A stretch of 64,000 nucleotides of DNA from Candidatus Thiothrix sulfatifontis (GCA_022828425.1 CP094685.1:2046001-2110000), one strand, 5' to 3'. Positions 24,133-33,643 are shown, counted from the first letter of the stretch. Translations and numbers: made by a program. Notes: generated by a model not told the origin, from the letters alone.

Positions 24133-24835
24133 GGTATGGGTAATTATTCCCGCTGCCGGAGTCGGGGCGCGGATGCAAGCCGATCGACCGAAACAATACC
24201 TGCCGCTGCTGGGTAAAACGGTGATTGAACACACCTTGGATTGTTTTCTAACCCATCCGGCGGTTACGGGGATTGTGGTGGCGGTGAGTAAGGGCGATCC
24301 GTTTTGGGCAGAACTCATGGCAACCACGCTTAACCAGTACCCGCAGTTGCATACCGCTCCCGGTGGGCGTGAACGCTCAGATTCGGTACTCAATGCCTTG
24401 AATTATTTGGTGGATACCTTGCAGATTGCGCCAGAAACAGGGGTGCTGGTGCATGATGCGGCTCGCCCCTGCTTAAGCCGCGCTGATTTGGATAAGCTGT
24501 TAGCCATCGGCGGCAAGGAAATGGCTGGCGCAATTCTTGCCACGCCGGTGCGCGATACCATGAAACGCGCTCAAACCGATGCAGCGCGAATTTCACACAC
24601 CGAAGACCGCAATGGTTTATGGCACGCGCTTACCCCGCAAATGGCAAGCGTGGGGCTATTGCGCACTGCACTGGCGGCTGCTTGGGAAAAGGGTGTCGCG
24701 GTAACGGATGAAGCCTCGGCGCTCGAACACGCAGGGCTGCACCCGGTGCTGGTGGAGGGCGATGCCCGTAATCTGAAAATCACCCGCCCTGCTGATTTGG
24801 CCTTAGCGACTTTCTTTTTGAGTGAAACGCTTTAG
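24122..24835 (+). CDS. ispD: 2-C-methyl-D-erythritol 4-phosphate cytidylyltransferase
   Basis: 237 residues. N-terminal nucleotide-binding loop IPAAGVGARMQADRPKQY, GRERSDSV, HDAARPC and the C-terminal VLVEGDARNLKIT. It transfers CMP to MEP in the non-mevalonate isoprenoid pathway. The frame is open to a TTG at 24113, but ATG 24122 gives the standard short N-terminus. It overlaps the 3' end of ftsB by 11 bases. Confidence 0.96.
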   Translation: MSNKVWVIIPAAGVGARMQADRPKQYLPLLGKTVIEHTLDCFLTHPAVTGIVVAVSKGDPFWAELMATTLNQYPQLHTAPGGRERSDSVLNALNYLVDTLQIAPETGVLVHDAARPCLSRADLDKLLAIGGKEMAGAILATPVRDTMKRAQTDAARISHTEDRNGLWHALTPQMASVGLLRTALAAAWEKGVAVTDEASALEHAGLHPVLVEGDARNLKITRPADLALATFFLSETL

Positions 24836-26067
24836 CCGGATTTATCCAACAAATGAATCCAGTGCATCACCGGTAAATCACTGCCTTCCTGCAAATGCGT
24901 TTGGCAGCCAATATTGGCGGTCACAATCGCTTCGGGCGCGTTTGCGGTCAGGTTGGCTAATTTATTGCGGCGCAATTGCTGGGAAAGCTCCGGCTGCAAA
25001 ATCGAATACGTACCCGCTGAACCGCAACACAAGTGTTCGTCCGCCACCGGAACGAGTACATAGCCGCAATCCGTGAGGATATTTTCCACCACACCGCGAA
25101 TCTTTTGCCCGTGCTGCAAGGTGCAGGGTGGATGCCATGCAACTTTTGTGGCTTTGGCGGGGGCGAGTTGCTGGTAATTTTCTTTGGCAATGATTTCAGC
25201 AATGTCTTTGCACAAGTTGGAAATGCGCTCGGCTTTAATCCCGTATTCGGGGTCATGGCGCAGGTGGTGAGCGTATTCTTTCACCATCACGCCGCAACCG
25301 CTGGCGGTGGTAACAATCGCTTCAACACCGCCGCCTTGCTTGGACAGGTAAGGCCACCATGCGTCGATATTGCGTTTCATGTATTCCAACGCATCGTCTG
25401 GCGCACCCAAATGCTGGCTGACTGCGCCACAGCAACCGGCTTTGGGGGCAACCACTAAACTGATGCCGAGTTTGTCTAACACCCGTGCGGTTGCCGCATT
25501 GATGTCGGGGGAAAGCGCGGGTTGCACGCAGCCTTCCAGCACTAAAATCCAGCGATTATGGCGGGCTTTGGGCCAATCACCCGCCGGGCGTGGGGCGGTA
25601 ATTTTGCTGGCAAGTTTCTCAGGCAACAGCGGTTTAAAGGTGCGTCCCAACGTTAAGCCCAAACTGAACAAGTTGGTTTTAGGCAAAAACGTGCGTAACC
25701 GTTTGCGCAAGGTGCGGTCAGCGCGGTCACGCCCGACGTGCTCTTCGGCGAGATGCCGCCCAATATCCAATAATTTGCCGTATTCGACCCCAGAAGGGCA
25801 GGTGGTTTCGCAACTGCGGCACAGCAGGCAACGGTCAAGGTGTTGTAATGTTTTGCGCCCGCTGTCTGGGGTGTTTTCCAGATTGCCTTCCATCAGTTGT
25901 TTGATGAGGTAAATACGCCCGCGTGGGCCGTCATTTTCATCGCCAAGCAATTGATACGTCGGGCAGGTGGCATTGCAAAAGCCGCAGTGTACGCAGCGGC
26001 GCAAAATGTCTTCGGCAACTTTGCCTGCCGAGGTGTGCCGCAGTGCGGAGAGTATCTGGGTTTGCAT
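24832..26067 (-). CDS. glcF: glycolate oxidase iron-sulfur subunit
   Basis: 411 residues. Two [4Fe-4S] motifs, CVHCGFCNATCP and CLLCRSCETTCP, lie in the first 110 residues. Two CCG-type domains follow (GCCGAVSQHLG and CCGSAGTYS). With GlcD and GlcE it oxidises glycolate to glyoxylate and passes electrons to the respiratory chain. Start ATG shares one base with the glcE stop. Its 3' end overlaps that of ispD by 4 bases (convergent). Confidence 0.96.
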   Translation of the reverse strand: MQTQILSALRHTSAGKVAEDILRRCVHCGFCNATCPTYQLLGDENDGPRGRIYLIKQLMEGNLENTPDSGRKTLQHLDRCLLCRSCETTCPSGVEYGKLLDIGRHLAEEHVGRDRADRTLRKRLRTFLPKTNLFSLGLTLGRTFKPLLPEKLASKITAPRPAGDWPKARHNRWILVLEGCVQPALSPDINAATARVLDKLGISLVVAPKAGCCGAVSQHLGAPDDALEYMKRNIDAWWPYLSKQGGGVEAIVTTASGCGVMVKEYAHHLRHDPEYGIKAERISNLCKDIAEIIAKENYQQLAPAKATKVAWHPPCTLQHGQKIRGVVENILTDCGYVLVPVADEHLCCGSAGTYSILQPELSQQLRRNKLANLTANAPEAIVTANIGCQTHLQEGSDLPVMHWIHLLDKSG

Positions 26068-27140
26068 TACCAGTCCTTGTACATTCGACCAGGGTTGAAA
26101 ATACCGTGCGGATCCATCGCTTGCTTCAAGCGCTGTTGCACATTGCGTAAATTATCAGGCAGTGGATGGAAGGGGTTAACCCCCGGCAAACTGCCGCGAT
26201 ACACCGTGGCGTGACCGCTGCCTTTGTGCGCAATATTGCGGATCAAATTGACCGGAATATTGGTGTAAACCCAGCGCTGCGAGCCGCCCCATTCCACCAA
26301 GGAATTGCCTTCCAAGCGGCTGATAACGCTGGTGGCGGGCGGGAACGACAAACGCCACAGTGGGCGGTCGTATTGCTGGAAAAATTCGTGGGTTTGGTTG
26401 CGCAAGGCTAACCAGAATTCATCGGCATTATTAATCGCTTCGCCGCCAATTTTACGGTGCGAGGCAAACACATGGCTGGGTACGCCACTCAGCCGCAAAT
26501 ACAGGCAACCGTCAAAATAACAAGTGGCGCTCAAGGGAAAAGTGGAGCGGCGCATGGTGGTGGTTAATTCAAACGCTTCTTCGCTGGGCATTTCCAGCGC
26601 CAGTGTCAGTTCGGTAACGGGGCGCGGCATGACTTTTAGGGAAACTTCCAGAATAACGCCAAGCGTCCCCATAGAGCCGGTAATCAGCCGCGAAATGTCG
26701 TAACCGGCAACGTTTTTCATGACTTGCCCGCCAAAGCTGGCTATTTTGCCGTAGCCGGTGATTAGCTTCACGCCGAGTACATGGTCGCGCACCGCACCTG
26801 CCCACGGGCGGGCGGGGCCGGATAAACCGGCAGCAACCACGCCACCGATGGTGGATTCGGGGCTGAAGCAGGGCGGTTCAAATGCCAGTTTTTGCCCATT
26901 GGCGGCAAGCAAGGTTTCAATGTCTTGCAAGCGTGTCCCGGCACGGGCGGTGATGCACAACTCCGAGGGTTCGTAAGCAATCACGCCGGTGTGCGGGGAA
27001 ACTTGCAACGCTGTGCCGTGGGTTTCATTGCCGTAAAAGGCTTTGCTGCCGCCACCGATGATGGTTAGCGGTTGATTTGCAGCAATCCCTGCTACGACCT
27101 GTTCTTGCAATGTTGAGGTTATATCGTTATCAGCAATCAT
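26067..27140 (-). CDS. glcE: glycolate oxidase FAD-binding subunit
   Basis: 357 residues with the FAD_binding_4 fold. TIIGGGSKAFYG is the PP-loop region; EPPCFSPESTIGGVVAAGLSG and KNVAGYDISRL follow. It lacks the long C-terminal FAD-oxidase domain present in GlcD, as expected for GlcE. Middle gene of glcDEF. Confidence 0.95.
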   Translation of the reverse strand: MIADNDITSTLQEQVVAGIAANQPLTIIGGGSKAFYGNETHGTALQVSPHTGVIAYEPSELCITARAGTRLQDIETLLAANGQKLAFEPPCFSPESTIGGVVAAGLSGPARPWAGAVRDHVLGVKLITGYGKIASFGGQVMKNVAGYDISRLITGSMGTLGVILEVSLKVMPRPVTELTLALEMPSEEAFELTTTMRRSTFPLSATCYFDGCLYLRLSGVPSHVFASHRKIGGEAINNADEFWLALRNQTHEFFQQYDRPLWRLSFPPATSVISRLEGNSLVEWGGSQRWVYTNIPVNLIRNIAHKGSGHATVYRGSLPGVNPFHPLPDNLRNVQQRLKQAMDPHGIFNPGRMYKDW

Positions 27141-27152
27141 GTCAGGCCCGAA

Positions 27153-28622
27153 TCAAAATCTTGGCAGTTCAGGGTGAGAAAGCTGCCCGTGATGGACGTG
27201 CATTGCACCCAGTTCTGCGCAACGGTGCAAGGTAGGGACAGCTTTTCCGGGGTTTAGTAGTTCGTCAGGGTCGAACGCACGTTTGACAGCATGGAATATT
27301 TCGAGTTCGGCTTCGCCAAATTGCACACACATCGAATCCAGCTTTTCATGCCCAACGCCATGTTCGCCCGTGATAGAACCACCGACTTTAACACATAATT
27401 CCAGAATATCGGCACCGAAACGTTCGGCTTTTTCCAATTCACCGGCACGATTGGCATCGTACAGAATCAAAGGGTGTAAATTGCCATCACCGGCGTGGAA
27501 CACATTCGCAACCCCTAAGCCGTATTGCTGCGAATAGTCATTAATTTTGTTCAATACGTGCGCCAAATGTTTGCGGGGAATCGTGCCATCCATGCAGTAA
27601 TAATCGGGGGAGATACGCCCCACAGCGGGGAATGCGGCTTTGCGCCCTGCCCACAAACGGGCGCGTTCGGCGGCGGTTTTGGCAATGTGAATCGTGCCAG
27701 CGCGGTGATTTTTGAGAATGGCGCTGACGCGGGCGACTTGTTCGCTGACTTCATCTTCGGTGCCATCGAGTTCACACAACAAAATGGCGTTCGCGTCGAT
27801 GGGATAGCCTGCGTGGATGAAATCTTCGGCGGCACGCAGCGCGGGGTTATCCATCATCTCCAACCCGGCGGGGATAATGCCTTTGCTGATAATCGCGGCT
27901 ACCGCATCACCGGCATCGTTCACCGCCGCGAAATCCGCCATTAACACTTGCACGGTATCGGGTTTGACAGTGAGTTTGACCAATACTTCGACGACCACGC
28001 CCAACATGCCTTCCGAGCCGGTCAGTAATGCCAATAAATCGTAGCCGGGGGTGTCTTGGCGGTCATTGCCGATGGTCATGAGTTCGCCGTCAATGGTGAC
28101 GAGTTTGATTTCGAGAATATTGTGTACCGTCAAACCGTATTTCAGGCAATGCACCCCGCCGGAATTTTCCGCCACATTTCCGCCAATCGAACAGGCAATT
28201 TGTGACGAGGGGTCGGGGGCGTAGAACAGCCCTAAATGATCCACGGCTTGGCTGATCGCGAGGTTGCGTACCCCCGGTTGCACACGGGCGTGTAGATTGG
28301 CGGTGTCGATGTTCAGGATTTGTTTGAAACGCGCCAGACTCAACACAATGCCTTGTTCGTGAGGCAGCGCACCGCCGGAAAGCCCCGTACCCGCGCCGCG
28401 TGCCACCACCGGCACTTTCAAGCGCGAACACGTTCTGAGGATCAGTTGCACTTGTTCGGTGGTGGTAGGCAAGACCACGGCGAGGGGCAAACGCCGGTAA
28501 GCGCTCATGCCATCACACTCATAGGGGTGCAAATCTTCCTTCGCGGTGAGAATCGCATCCTCCGGCAAAATGTCTTTGAGTTGCTGGAGCAACGCTGAAT
28601 AAGGGGCGGTAGCAGTGTTCAC
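27153..28622 (-). CDS. glcD: glycolate oxidase catalytic subunit
   Basis: 489 residues. FAD_binding_4 domain with VARGAGTGLSGGALP and CSIGGNVAENSGGVHCLKYG; FAD-oxidase C-terminal domain with NVFHAGDGNLHPLI and GSITGEHGVGHEKL. First gene of glcDEF. The listed start is GTG 28622 with a modest AAGGTCAG site upstream. In an autotroph this enzyme would salvage 2-phosphoglycolate carbon (inference). Confidence 0.95.
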   Translation of the reverse strand: MNTATAPYSALLQQLKDILPEDAILTAKEDLHPYECDGMSAYRRLPLAVVLPTTTEQVQLILRTCSRLKVPVVARGAGTGLSGGALPHEQGIVLSLARFKQILNIDTANLHARVQPGVRNLAISQAVDHLGLFYAPDPSSQIACSIGGNVAENSGGVHCLKYGLTVHNILEIKLVTIDGELMTIGNDRQDTPGYDLLALLTGSEGMLGVVVEVLVKLTVKPDTVQVLMADFAAVNDAGDAVAAIISKGIIPAGLEMMDNPALRAAEDFIHAGYPIDANAILLCELDGTEDEVSEQVARVSAILKNHRAGTIHIAKTAAERARLWAGRKAAFPAVGRISPDYYCMDGTIPRKHLAHVLNKINDYSQQYGLGVANVFHAGDGNLHPLILYDANRAGELEKAERFGADILELCVKVGGSITGEHGVGHEKLDSMCVQFGEAELEIFHAVKRAFDPDELLNPGKAVPTLHRCAELGAMHVHHGQLSHPELPRF

Positions 28623-28701
28623 TGAAATAATCTGACCTTGGATAAGCTTATTGTGTGGATACTACTGTAGCGTATTTCCAACAGAAAATTAATATCCGCT
28701 G

Positions 28702-30027
28702 CTAGGAGTAGGAAACCTCTGCAAACAACCCGCCCACATCCACCCGCGCCCGCAATTTCGCCGCCAACAAATACAACCCGCCCAGCTTGCGGTGCAAAAA
28801 CAATGCATCCGCAGGCGGGGTATGCCAATAATCCTGTTCCATGCTCAACGCCATGCCCGCGTCACGAATCCGGCTTGCCAAATTTGAGGTGCCGAAATCA
28901 TACGCGCCGGTTTCGCGCAGCGGTTCACAGCCTTGCACGAACAAATCAATCACCGCCGCGCGCTGGTCAGGTTTGATGTATTCCTGGAAGAAACCGATTT
29001 GTGCCGCGCCCGCATCCATCATGGCGCGATCCTGTTGCACAGCACCTTGCATTACCTGCTGATAACCTTCCGCAATGTAAGCGGGGTATTCGCGGGTTGC
29101 GCCAAAATCCAGCAAAATCAATTGCTGGGTATCACGGTCATAACGGTAATTGGCAAAATTCGGGTCGGTTTGCACCAGCCGGAAACTGAAAATTTCGCGG
29201 AACAACAAGCCCATGAGCAAACTCACCACGCGGTCACGTTCTTCCTGTGGCGCATTTACCAGCGATTCAATCGGCACGCCACCAATGTGCGTCATTGCCA
29301 GAATATTCACCGTGGTGAAATCGTCATGCACGGCAGCAAGCGTGAATTCGGGGCTATCTGCCAACAGGGTTTGGTAACGCCGCATGTGCGCGGCTTCTTG
29401 CAGGTAATCGGCTTCTTGGTGCAATTGTTGCTTGGCTTCTTCCAACAGGTGTTTGTAGTCCACGCCTTTCGGAATCAAACCGGAGAGGCGCAATAAAGTC
29501 GCCACATTATCCACGTCACTGCTAATGCTTTCACGCACACCGGGGTATTGGATTTTCAGCGCTAAATGCCGCCCGTCTTTGGTGTGTGCCGAGTGCACTT
29601 GCCCGATGGACGCCGCCGCCAGTGGTTGGAAGGAAAACTGTTGGAAGCGGGCGTTCCAGCCCTTGCCCCAATTCTCATCCAGCACTTTTGCCAGTTGGCT
29701 CAGGGGCATGGGTTTGGCCTCGGAACGCAGGCGCGAAAGAATTTCAGTAAGTTCGGCAGGCAATATATCGCCCGCATCCATCGACAACAATTGCCCGACT
29801 TTCATGGCAGCACCGCGCAACCGTGCCAGCTCGTCGGCAACGCGCTTGGCATTGGCGGGGGTTAGCAGCAAATCGCTGACTTTGGGGCGATTGCCTTGGG
29901 CGAGTTGCCGCGCACCTTCGGCGATCATGCCGCCTGCAACTCCGGTGGCGAGTGAGCCGAGGCGTGCCATGCGTGCAAAGCGACCGGCAGGAACGCTGGC
30001 ATTGTGTTTTTCATCAATCGTGGTCAT
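28702..30027 (-). CDS. ABC1/ADCK (AarF/UbiB-like) atypical kinase
   Basis: 441 residues of the ABC1 kinase family. Family motifs are all visible: KVGQLLSMDAG (KxGQ), the Ala-rich loop AAASIGQVH, the VAIK-like LALKIQYPG, DPNFANYRY and LLDFGATRE (DFG). No C-terminal membrane helices like those of UbiB are obvious, so a general lipid or quinone-linked role is the safest statement. Overlaps the HNH-like gene by 4 bases. It ends the unit DUF2256 - FeS photolyase - HNH-like - ABC1 kinase. Confidence 0.9.
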   Translation of the reverse strand: MTTIDEKHNASVPAGRFARMARLGSLATGVAGGMIAEGARQLAQGNRPKVSDLLLTPANAKRVADELARLRGAAMKVGQLLSMDAGDILPAELTEILSRLRSEAKPMPLSQLAKVLDENWGKGWNARFQQFSFQPLAAASIGQVHSAHTKDGRHLALKIQYPGVRESISSDVDNVATLLRLSGLIPKGVDYKHLLEEAKQQLHQEADYLQEAAHMRRYQTLLADSPEFTLAAVHDDFTTVNILAMTHIGGVPIESLVNAPQEERDRVVSLLMGLLFREIFSFRLVQTDPNFANYRYDRDTQQLILLDFGATREYPAYIAEGYQQVMQGAVQQDRAMMDAGAAQIGFFQEYIKPDQRAAVIDLFVQGCEPLRETGAYDFGTSNLASRIRDAGMALSMEQDYWHTPPADALFLHRKLGGLYLLAAKLRARVDVGGLFAEVSYS

Positions 30028-30293
30028 GGCAGTTTCATCAGTTCGAGGTGTTCAGGATTGATGCACAAGCGATTCCCGCAGGTTTGGCGCACCAGTGTTT
30101 TGGGCGGAATTTCGCCGAAAAAAGCAATGTAGCTGGCATCGTCAGCCCCGACAGTACGCGGCATTCCGTCATCCTGAATCATAATGCGCCCGCGTCCGCT
30201 GTTGGAAATTTGCCCCTGCCATTCCCAGCATTGCGTGGTGGGGTCGACTTTGCTCAGCGATTTGAGCTGGGCTTGGAGTTTGGCTCGGTACAT
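30024..30293 (-). CDS. HNH-like protein lacking the first catalytic histidine
   Basis: 89 residues. The pattern CWEWQG, a GRGRI strand, SYIAFFGEIPP and CGNRLCINPEHLEL matches the HNH_3 type of nuclease domain found in phages and mobile elements. In those proteins the segment is usually VRHxC; here it is VRQTC, so the first His of HNH is replaced by Gln. It is therefore probably not an active nuclease, or uses another residue. It sits within an operon between a photolyase (10-base gap) and an ABC1 kinase (4-base overlap). Confidence 0.75.
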   Translation of the reverse strand: MYRAKLQAQLKSLSKVDPTTQCWEWQGQISNSGRGRIMIQDDGMPRTVGADDASYIAFFGEIPPKTLVRQTCGNRLCINPEHLELMKLP

Positions 30294-30303
30294 GCGAATT
30301 CCT

Positions 30304-31836
30304 TCAGGTTGAATGCTGTTGATGAAAGTGGTGGGCTTGCGCTCGAATCGCCTCGCGGTCAGTGGCGGATAATTTACGCAAGTTGCTTACCATAAACCCC
30401 ATGCGCGGGTGTGCGGCAAACCGAGCTTCGTGCCGATCGAGAAAATCCCAAAACAGCGTAGTGAACGGGCAGGCGTCTTGCCCCACCGATTTGGCAGGGT
30501 TGAAACGGCAATGCTGGCAGTAATTGCTCATTTTTTGGATGTATTTGCCGCTGGCAATGTACGGTTTGGACGCCATGCGCCCGCCATCCGCGTATTGGCT
30601 CATGCCCAGCGTATTGGGCAATTCCACCCATTCGACCGCATCGACGTACACCGCCAGATACCATGCGTGTACCTGCATCGGTTTCACGCCGTAAAGTTGT
30701 GCAAACAACCCCGTCACCATCAGGCGTTGGATGTGGTGCGCGTAACCGTGTTGCAAGGTTTGCCCAATACTCTCCCGCAGGCAAATCATTTCGGTGTCAC
30801 CCGTCCAATAAAACGCGGGTAAATCGTGTTGCGCATCCAGCGCGTTCCATTCGTACCAGTCGGGCATGTGCAGCCAATACAAACCGCGCACGTATTCGCG
30901 CCAGCCGAGAATTTGGCGGATGAAACCTTCGACCGCTGCCAAGGGCGCGGTGTGTTGCCAGTAACGTGCTTCGGCTTGGCGGATAACCTCCAGCGGATGC
31001 AGCAACTTGAGGTTGAGACTGCTGGCAAGCAAGGAATGGTTGAGGAAGGGCTGATTTTGCCACATGGCATCTTGAAAATCGCCGAATTGGGGCAGGGCTT
31101 GATCGAGAAAACGGGTAAGCGCTTGTTGCGCTTGTGCGGGAGTGACTGGCCATTGCAGGCTATCCAAGGTGCCAGGGTGATCGGGAAAACGCGCATTCAC
31201 CAGCCGAATGACTGCTTGCGTAATCGTGTCGGTGGCGAAGTTCGGGGGCGCAGGCACAGCAGTCGGGCCGGATTTGGGAAAGGATTTGCGGTTGTCGCTG
31301 TCGTAATTCCAGTTGCCACCGATGGGCTGCTTGCCGTCTTCGAGCAGAATATTGTAGCGTTTGCGCAATTCCCGATACCAATATTCCATGCGCAATTGCT
31401 TGCGTTCGCCTGCCCAGCGACGGAATTCGCCGGGAGTGGACAGGAAATGGGTATCGCTGAGCAGTTTCAGCGGGGTGTTGTAGTGTTTGCAGGTGGCGAC
31501 AATTTCCAGCAAGACGCGGTAATCGCCGGGGCGTACCAGCCACACTTCGGCAGGTGGCGTGGTTTGCAGGGTCAGTGCCAGTGCTTCGCCTAAACTGGTT
31601 GCGTGGTGCTGGTCGAGTTGCTGGTAGTGCAAGGGGTATTGCTTGACGGTGAGTTCGGCCGCGAAGTGGCGCATCGCAGCAAAAAACAGCGCAATGCGTT
31701 GCTTGTGTGACCAGACGTGCGTGGCTTCTTGGGCGACTTCCGCCATCCACAGGCAATCTTGTTGCGGGTCGAAGTCTTTGAATAGCGGTGAGGCGCGATC
31801 GAGTTGATCGCCGAGAATCAGGCACAATTTACGCAT
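30304..31836 (-). CDS. FeS-type bacterial cryptochrome/photolyase (PhrB-like)
   Basis: 510 residues. N-terminal Rossmann-like domain begins RKLCLILGDQLDRASPLF, typical of the photolyase-related FeS-BCP group ((6-4) photolyases) rather than CPD enzymes. Four cysteines for a [4Fe-4S] cluster are in the expected places: EMICLRES, YCQHC and DACPF near the C-terminus. FAD-binding helices include GWREYVRGLYWLHMPDW. Start ATG 31836 overlaps the DUF2256 gene by 8 bases. It would use light to repair (6-4) photoproducts (family knowledge). Confidence 0.92.
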   Translation of the reverse strand: MRKLCLILGDQLDRASPLFKDFDPQQDCLWMAEVAQEATHVWSHKQRIALFFAAMRHFAAELTVKQYPLHYQQLDQHHATSLGEALALTLQTTPPAEVWLVRPGDYRVLLEIVATCKHYNTPLKLLSDTHFLSTPGEFRRWAGERKQLRMEYWYRELRKRYNILLEDGKQPIGGNWNYDSDNRKSFPKSGPTAVPAPPNFATDTITQAVIRLVNARFPDHPGTLDSLQWPVTPAQAQQALTRFLDQALPQFGDFQDAMWQNQPFLNHSLLASSLNLKLLHPLEVIRQAEARYWQHTAPLAAVEGFIRQILGWREYVRGLYWLHMPDWYEWNALDAQHDLPAFYWTGDTEMICLRESIGQTLQHGYAHHIQRLMVTGLFAQLYGVKPMQVHAWYLAVYVDAVEWVELPNTLGMSQYADGGRMASKPYIASGKYIQKMSNYCQHCRFNPAKSVGQDACPFTTLFWDFLDRHEARFAAHPRMGFMVSNLRKLSATDREAIRAQAHHFHQQHST

Positions 31837-31984
31837 GAGTCGCGCCTTTGTCGCGGCTGCGGCGGCAACGTTCGGAGCAGTATTTCACCTCATCCCAGCA
31901 TTTTTCCCACTTTTTACGCCATGCAAACGGGCGCTGGCAGACGGGGCAGGTTTTGTGGGGGAGTGTCGTTTTCTGGTGTGCCAT
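31829..31984 (-). CDS. DUF2256 small zinc-ribbon-like protein
   Basis: 51 residues. It has two cysteine pairs, CPVC and CSERC, around RPFAWRKKWEKCWDEVKYC, and a basic tail, which is the DUF2256 signature. Such small proteins are frequently encoded next to FeS-type photolyases. ATG 31984. Its 3' end overlaps the photolyase start by 8 bases, so the pair is translationally coupled. Function unknown; a zinc-binding partner of the photolyase is an inference. Confidence 0.88.
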   Translation of the reverse strand: MAHQKTTLPHKTCPVCQRPFAWRKKWEKCWDEVKYCSERCRRSRDKGATHA

Positions 31985-32013
31985 TACTGTGCCGTTGTGT
32001 GAAGCCGTAAAAT

Positions 32014-32028
32014 TGACAATGATTATTA
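32014..32028. promoter_or_regulatory. Fur-box-like inverted repeat upstream of DUF2256
   Basis: TGACAAT-G-ATTATTA matches the 7-1-7 Fur consensus TGATAAT-N-ATTATCA at 12 of 14 arm positions. It lies about 30 bases before the DUF2256 ATG. AT-rich matches of this kind arise by chance fairly often. Confidence 0.3.
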
Positions 32029-32102
32029 TCCATGTGCGACTGTGGCGCGATTATTGGTGCAGTTTGCAAGGTATCTTGGCATTAATCGTTGCAGTGGGTA
32101 TG

Positions 32103-33641
32103 TCAGAACAAGTTCATTTGTCCGTGATCGATTGGGCTGAGTTTTGCAGGTTTGCGGGGTTTGTTTTGTTTTTTGCGGCTGCCATGCTTTGCGTTCAACG
32201 CTTGCGCCTGTTCGCGAAACACCGGATTGTGGCGGCGCAATTCGCTGAATTTTGCCCGCGCTTGGCGTACCGCTGCCATGTGATCCACGATTTGTTCGGG
32301 GTAGTCAACACCCAATACACAGCCAGAGTGTTGCTGCACGGAGTAGGGCATCAGCCACGGTTCGTGGAGGTATTCGGCAGGCACTCGTGCCAGTTCTGGC
32401 AGCCAGCGGCGGATGAAAATGCCGTGCGGGTCTTGGTCGTGCGATTGCTTCACCGGGTTATACATGCGCATGGCATTGATGCCAGTGGTGCCGGATTGCA
32501 TTTGAATTTGTGGGTAGTGAATGCCCGGTTCGTAATCGGTGAAACATTGCGCCAAATGCCAAGCCGGTTGTTGCCAGTGCAACCACAATTGGTAGGCGGC
32601 AAACGCCATCAGCATCGCCCGCATCCTGAAATTGATCCATCCTGTTTGACGCAGTGAGCGCATACACGCATCAATAAACGGAAAGCCGGTTGTGCCGGTC
32701 TGCCATGCCGCAAAATATGCCGGATTAAAGTCGTTTTCACGCAAACCGTCGAACACTGCCAGCATATTATCCGTCTCGAAACGCGGCTCGGTTTCCAGCT
32801 TTTGGATGAAATGGCAATGCCAGTGCAAGCGAGCATCGAAGGCGCGTAAGGAACGTTTCCAGCTTGCCTCCAACTCTGCGTGCTCCAGTACCAGATGCAG
32901 TTTGTAGGTAACTTCGCGCAAGGCAATGGTGCCGTAAGCCAGATGCGGGCTAAGCCGTGAGCAACTCTCGGCGGCGGTGAGCGGTGATGACATTTCCCGG
33001 CTGTAATAATGCCCGCGTTCGCGCATAAAACTGCCTAGCAAGAGCAGTGCTTCGCTGCGCCCTCCGGTTTGGCAGTGGCGGCTTTCGCTTGCTTCTAGCA
33101 CCTTGCCGAGGTTGTCGGGTAAGCCGTTTTGCGGGATGCGGGTTTGCAACGGGGCAAGACGGATGGGGGCGGTGAAACGTTCCTGTGCCATCAGCTTTTC
33201 CCATTTGCCTGCCCAACCGTCACGGTCGCGTTGGCGGCGAAATACCCCGTGTTGCTGGTATTCCTGCCAGTCAATGCCATGCGCCGCGCACCATTGCGCG
33301 ACTCGTTGATCGCGAGCAAATGTCCACAGATTGCCAGTTTCTTGGTGGGAATACAGCCCGGCAATCTCGAAACGTTCGTGCAAAGTCTCAAGCGCGGTTA
33401 GCATATCGCCTTGCAGTTTTACCAAGGGTTGGCCTAAACGGGATAGTGCAGTGTTGAGTTCGTGCAGCGATTGACGAATGAAGTGCCAGTGACGAGCGGA
33501 GGCATCCGGCAATTGCCAGTAATCCAATTCGACCACATACAGCGGCAACACCTTGCCACGGCTGGCAGCAATATGCAGCGGCGCATGGTCATGGATGCGC
33601 AGGTCACGTTTGAACCAGACGATGTGGATGCGTTCTTTCAT
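32103..33641 (-). CDS. cryptochrome/deoxyribodipyrimidine photolyase family protein
   Basis: 512 residues. N-terminal antenna domain begins IHIVWFKRDLRIHDHAPLH. The FAD-binding domain includes SRLSPHLAYGTIALREV, TGFPFIDACMRSLRQTGWINFRMRAMLM, GTTGINAMRMYNPVKQS and DPHGIFIRRWLPEL. This is a classical photolyase/cryptochrome; whether it repairs CPDs or acts as a sensor cannot be told from sequence alone. ATG 33641 abuts a divergent control region shared with the DUF2805 gene. Confidence 0.92.
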   Translation of the reverse strand: MKERIHIVWFKRDLRIHDHAPLHIAASRGKVLPLYVVELDYWQLPDASARHWHFIRQSLHELNTALSRLGQPLVKLQGDMLTALETLHERFEIAGLYSHQETGNLWTFARDQRVAQWCAAHGIDWQEYQQHGVFRRQRDRDGWAGKWEKLMAQERFTAPIRLAPLQTRIPQNGLPDNLGKVLEASESRHCQTGGRSEALLLLGSFMRERGHYYSREMSSPLTAAESCSRLSPHLAYGTIALREVTYKLHLVLEHAELEASWKRSLRAFDARLHWHCHFIQKLETEPRFETDNMLAVFDGLRENDFNPAYFAAWQTGTTGFPFIDACMRSLRQTGWINFRMRAMLMAFAAYQLWLHWQQPAWHLAQCFTDYEPGIHYPQIQMQSGTTGINAMRMYNPVKQSHDQDPHGIFIRRWLPELARVPAEYLHEPWLMPYSVQQHSGCVLGVDYPEQIVDHMAAVRQARAKFSELRRHNPVFREQAQALNAKHGSRKKQNKPRKPAKLSPIDHGQMNLF

Positions 33642-33643
33642 GG

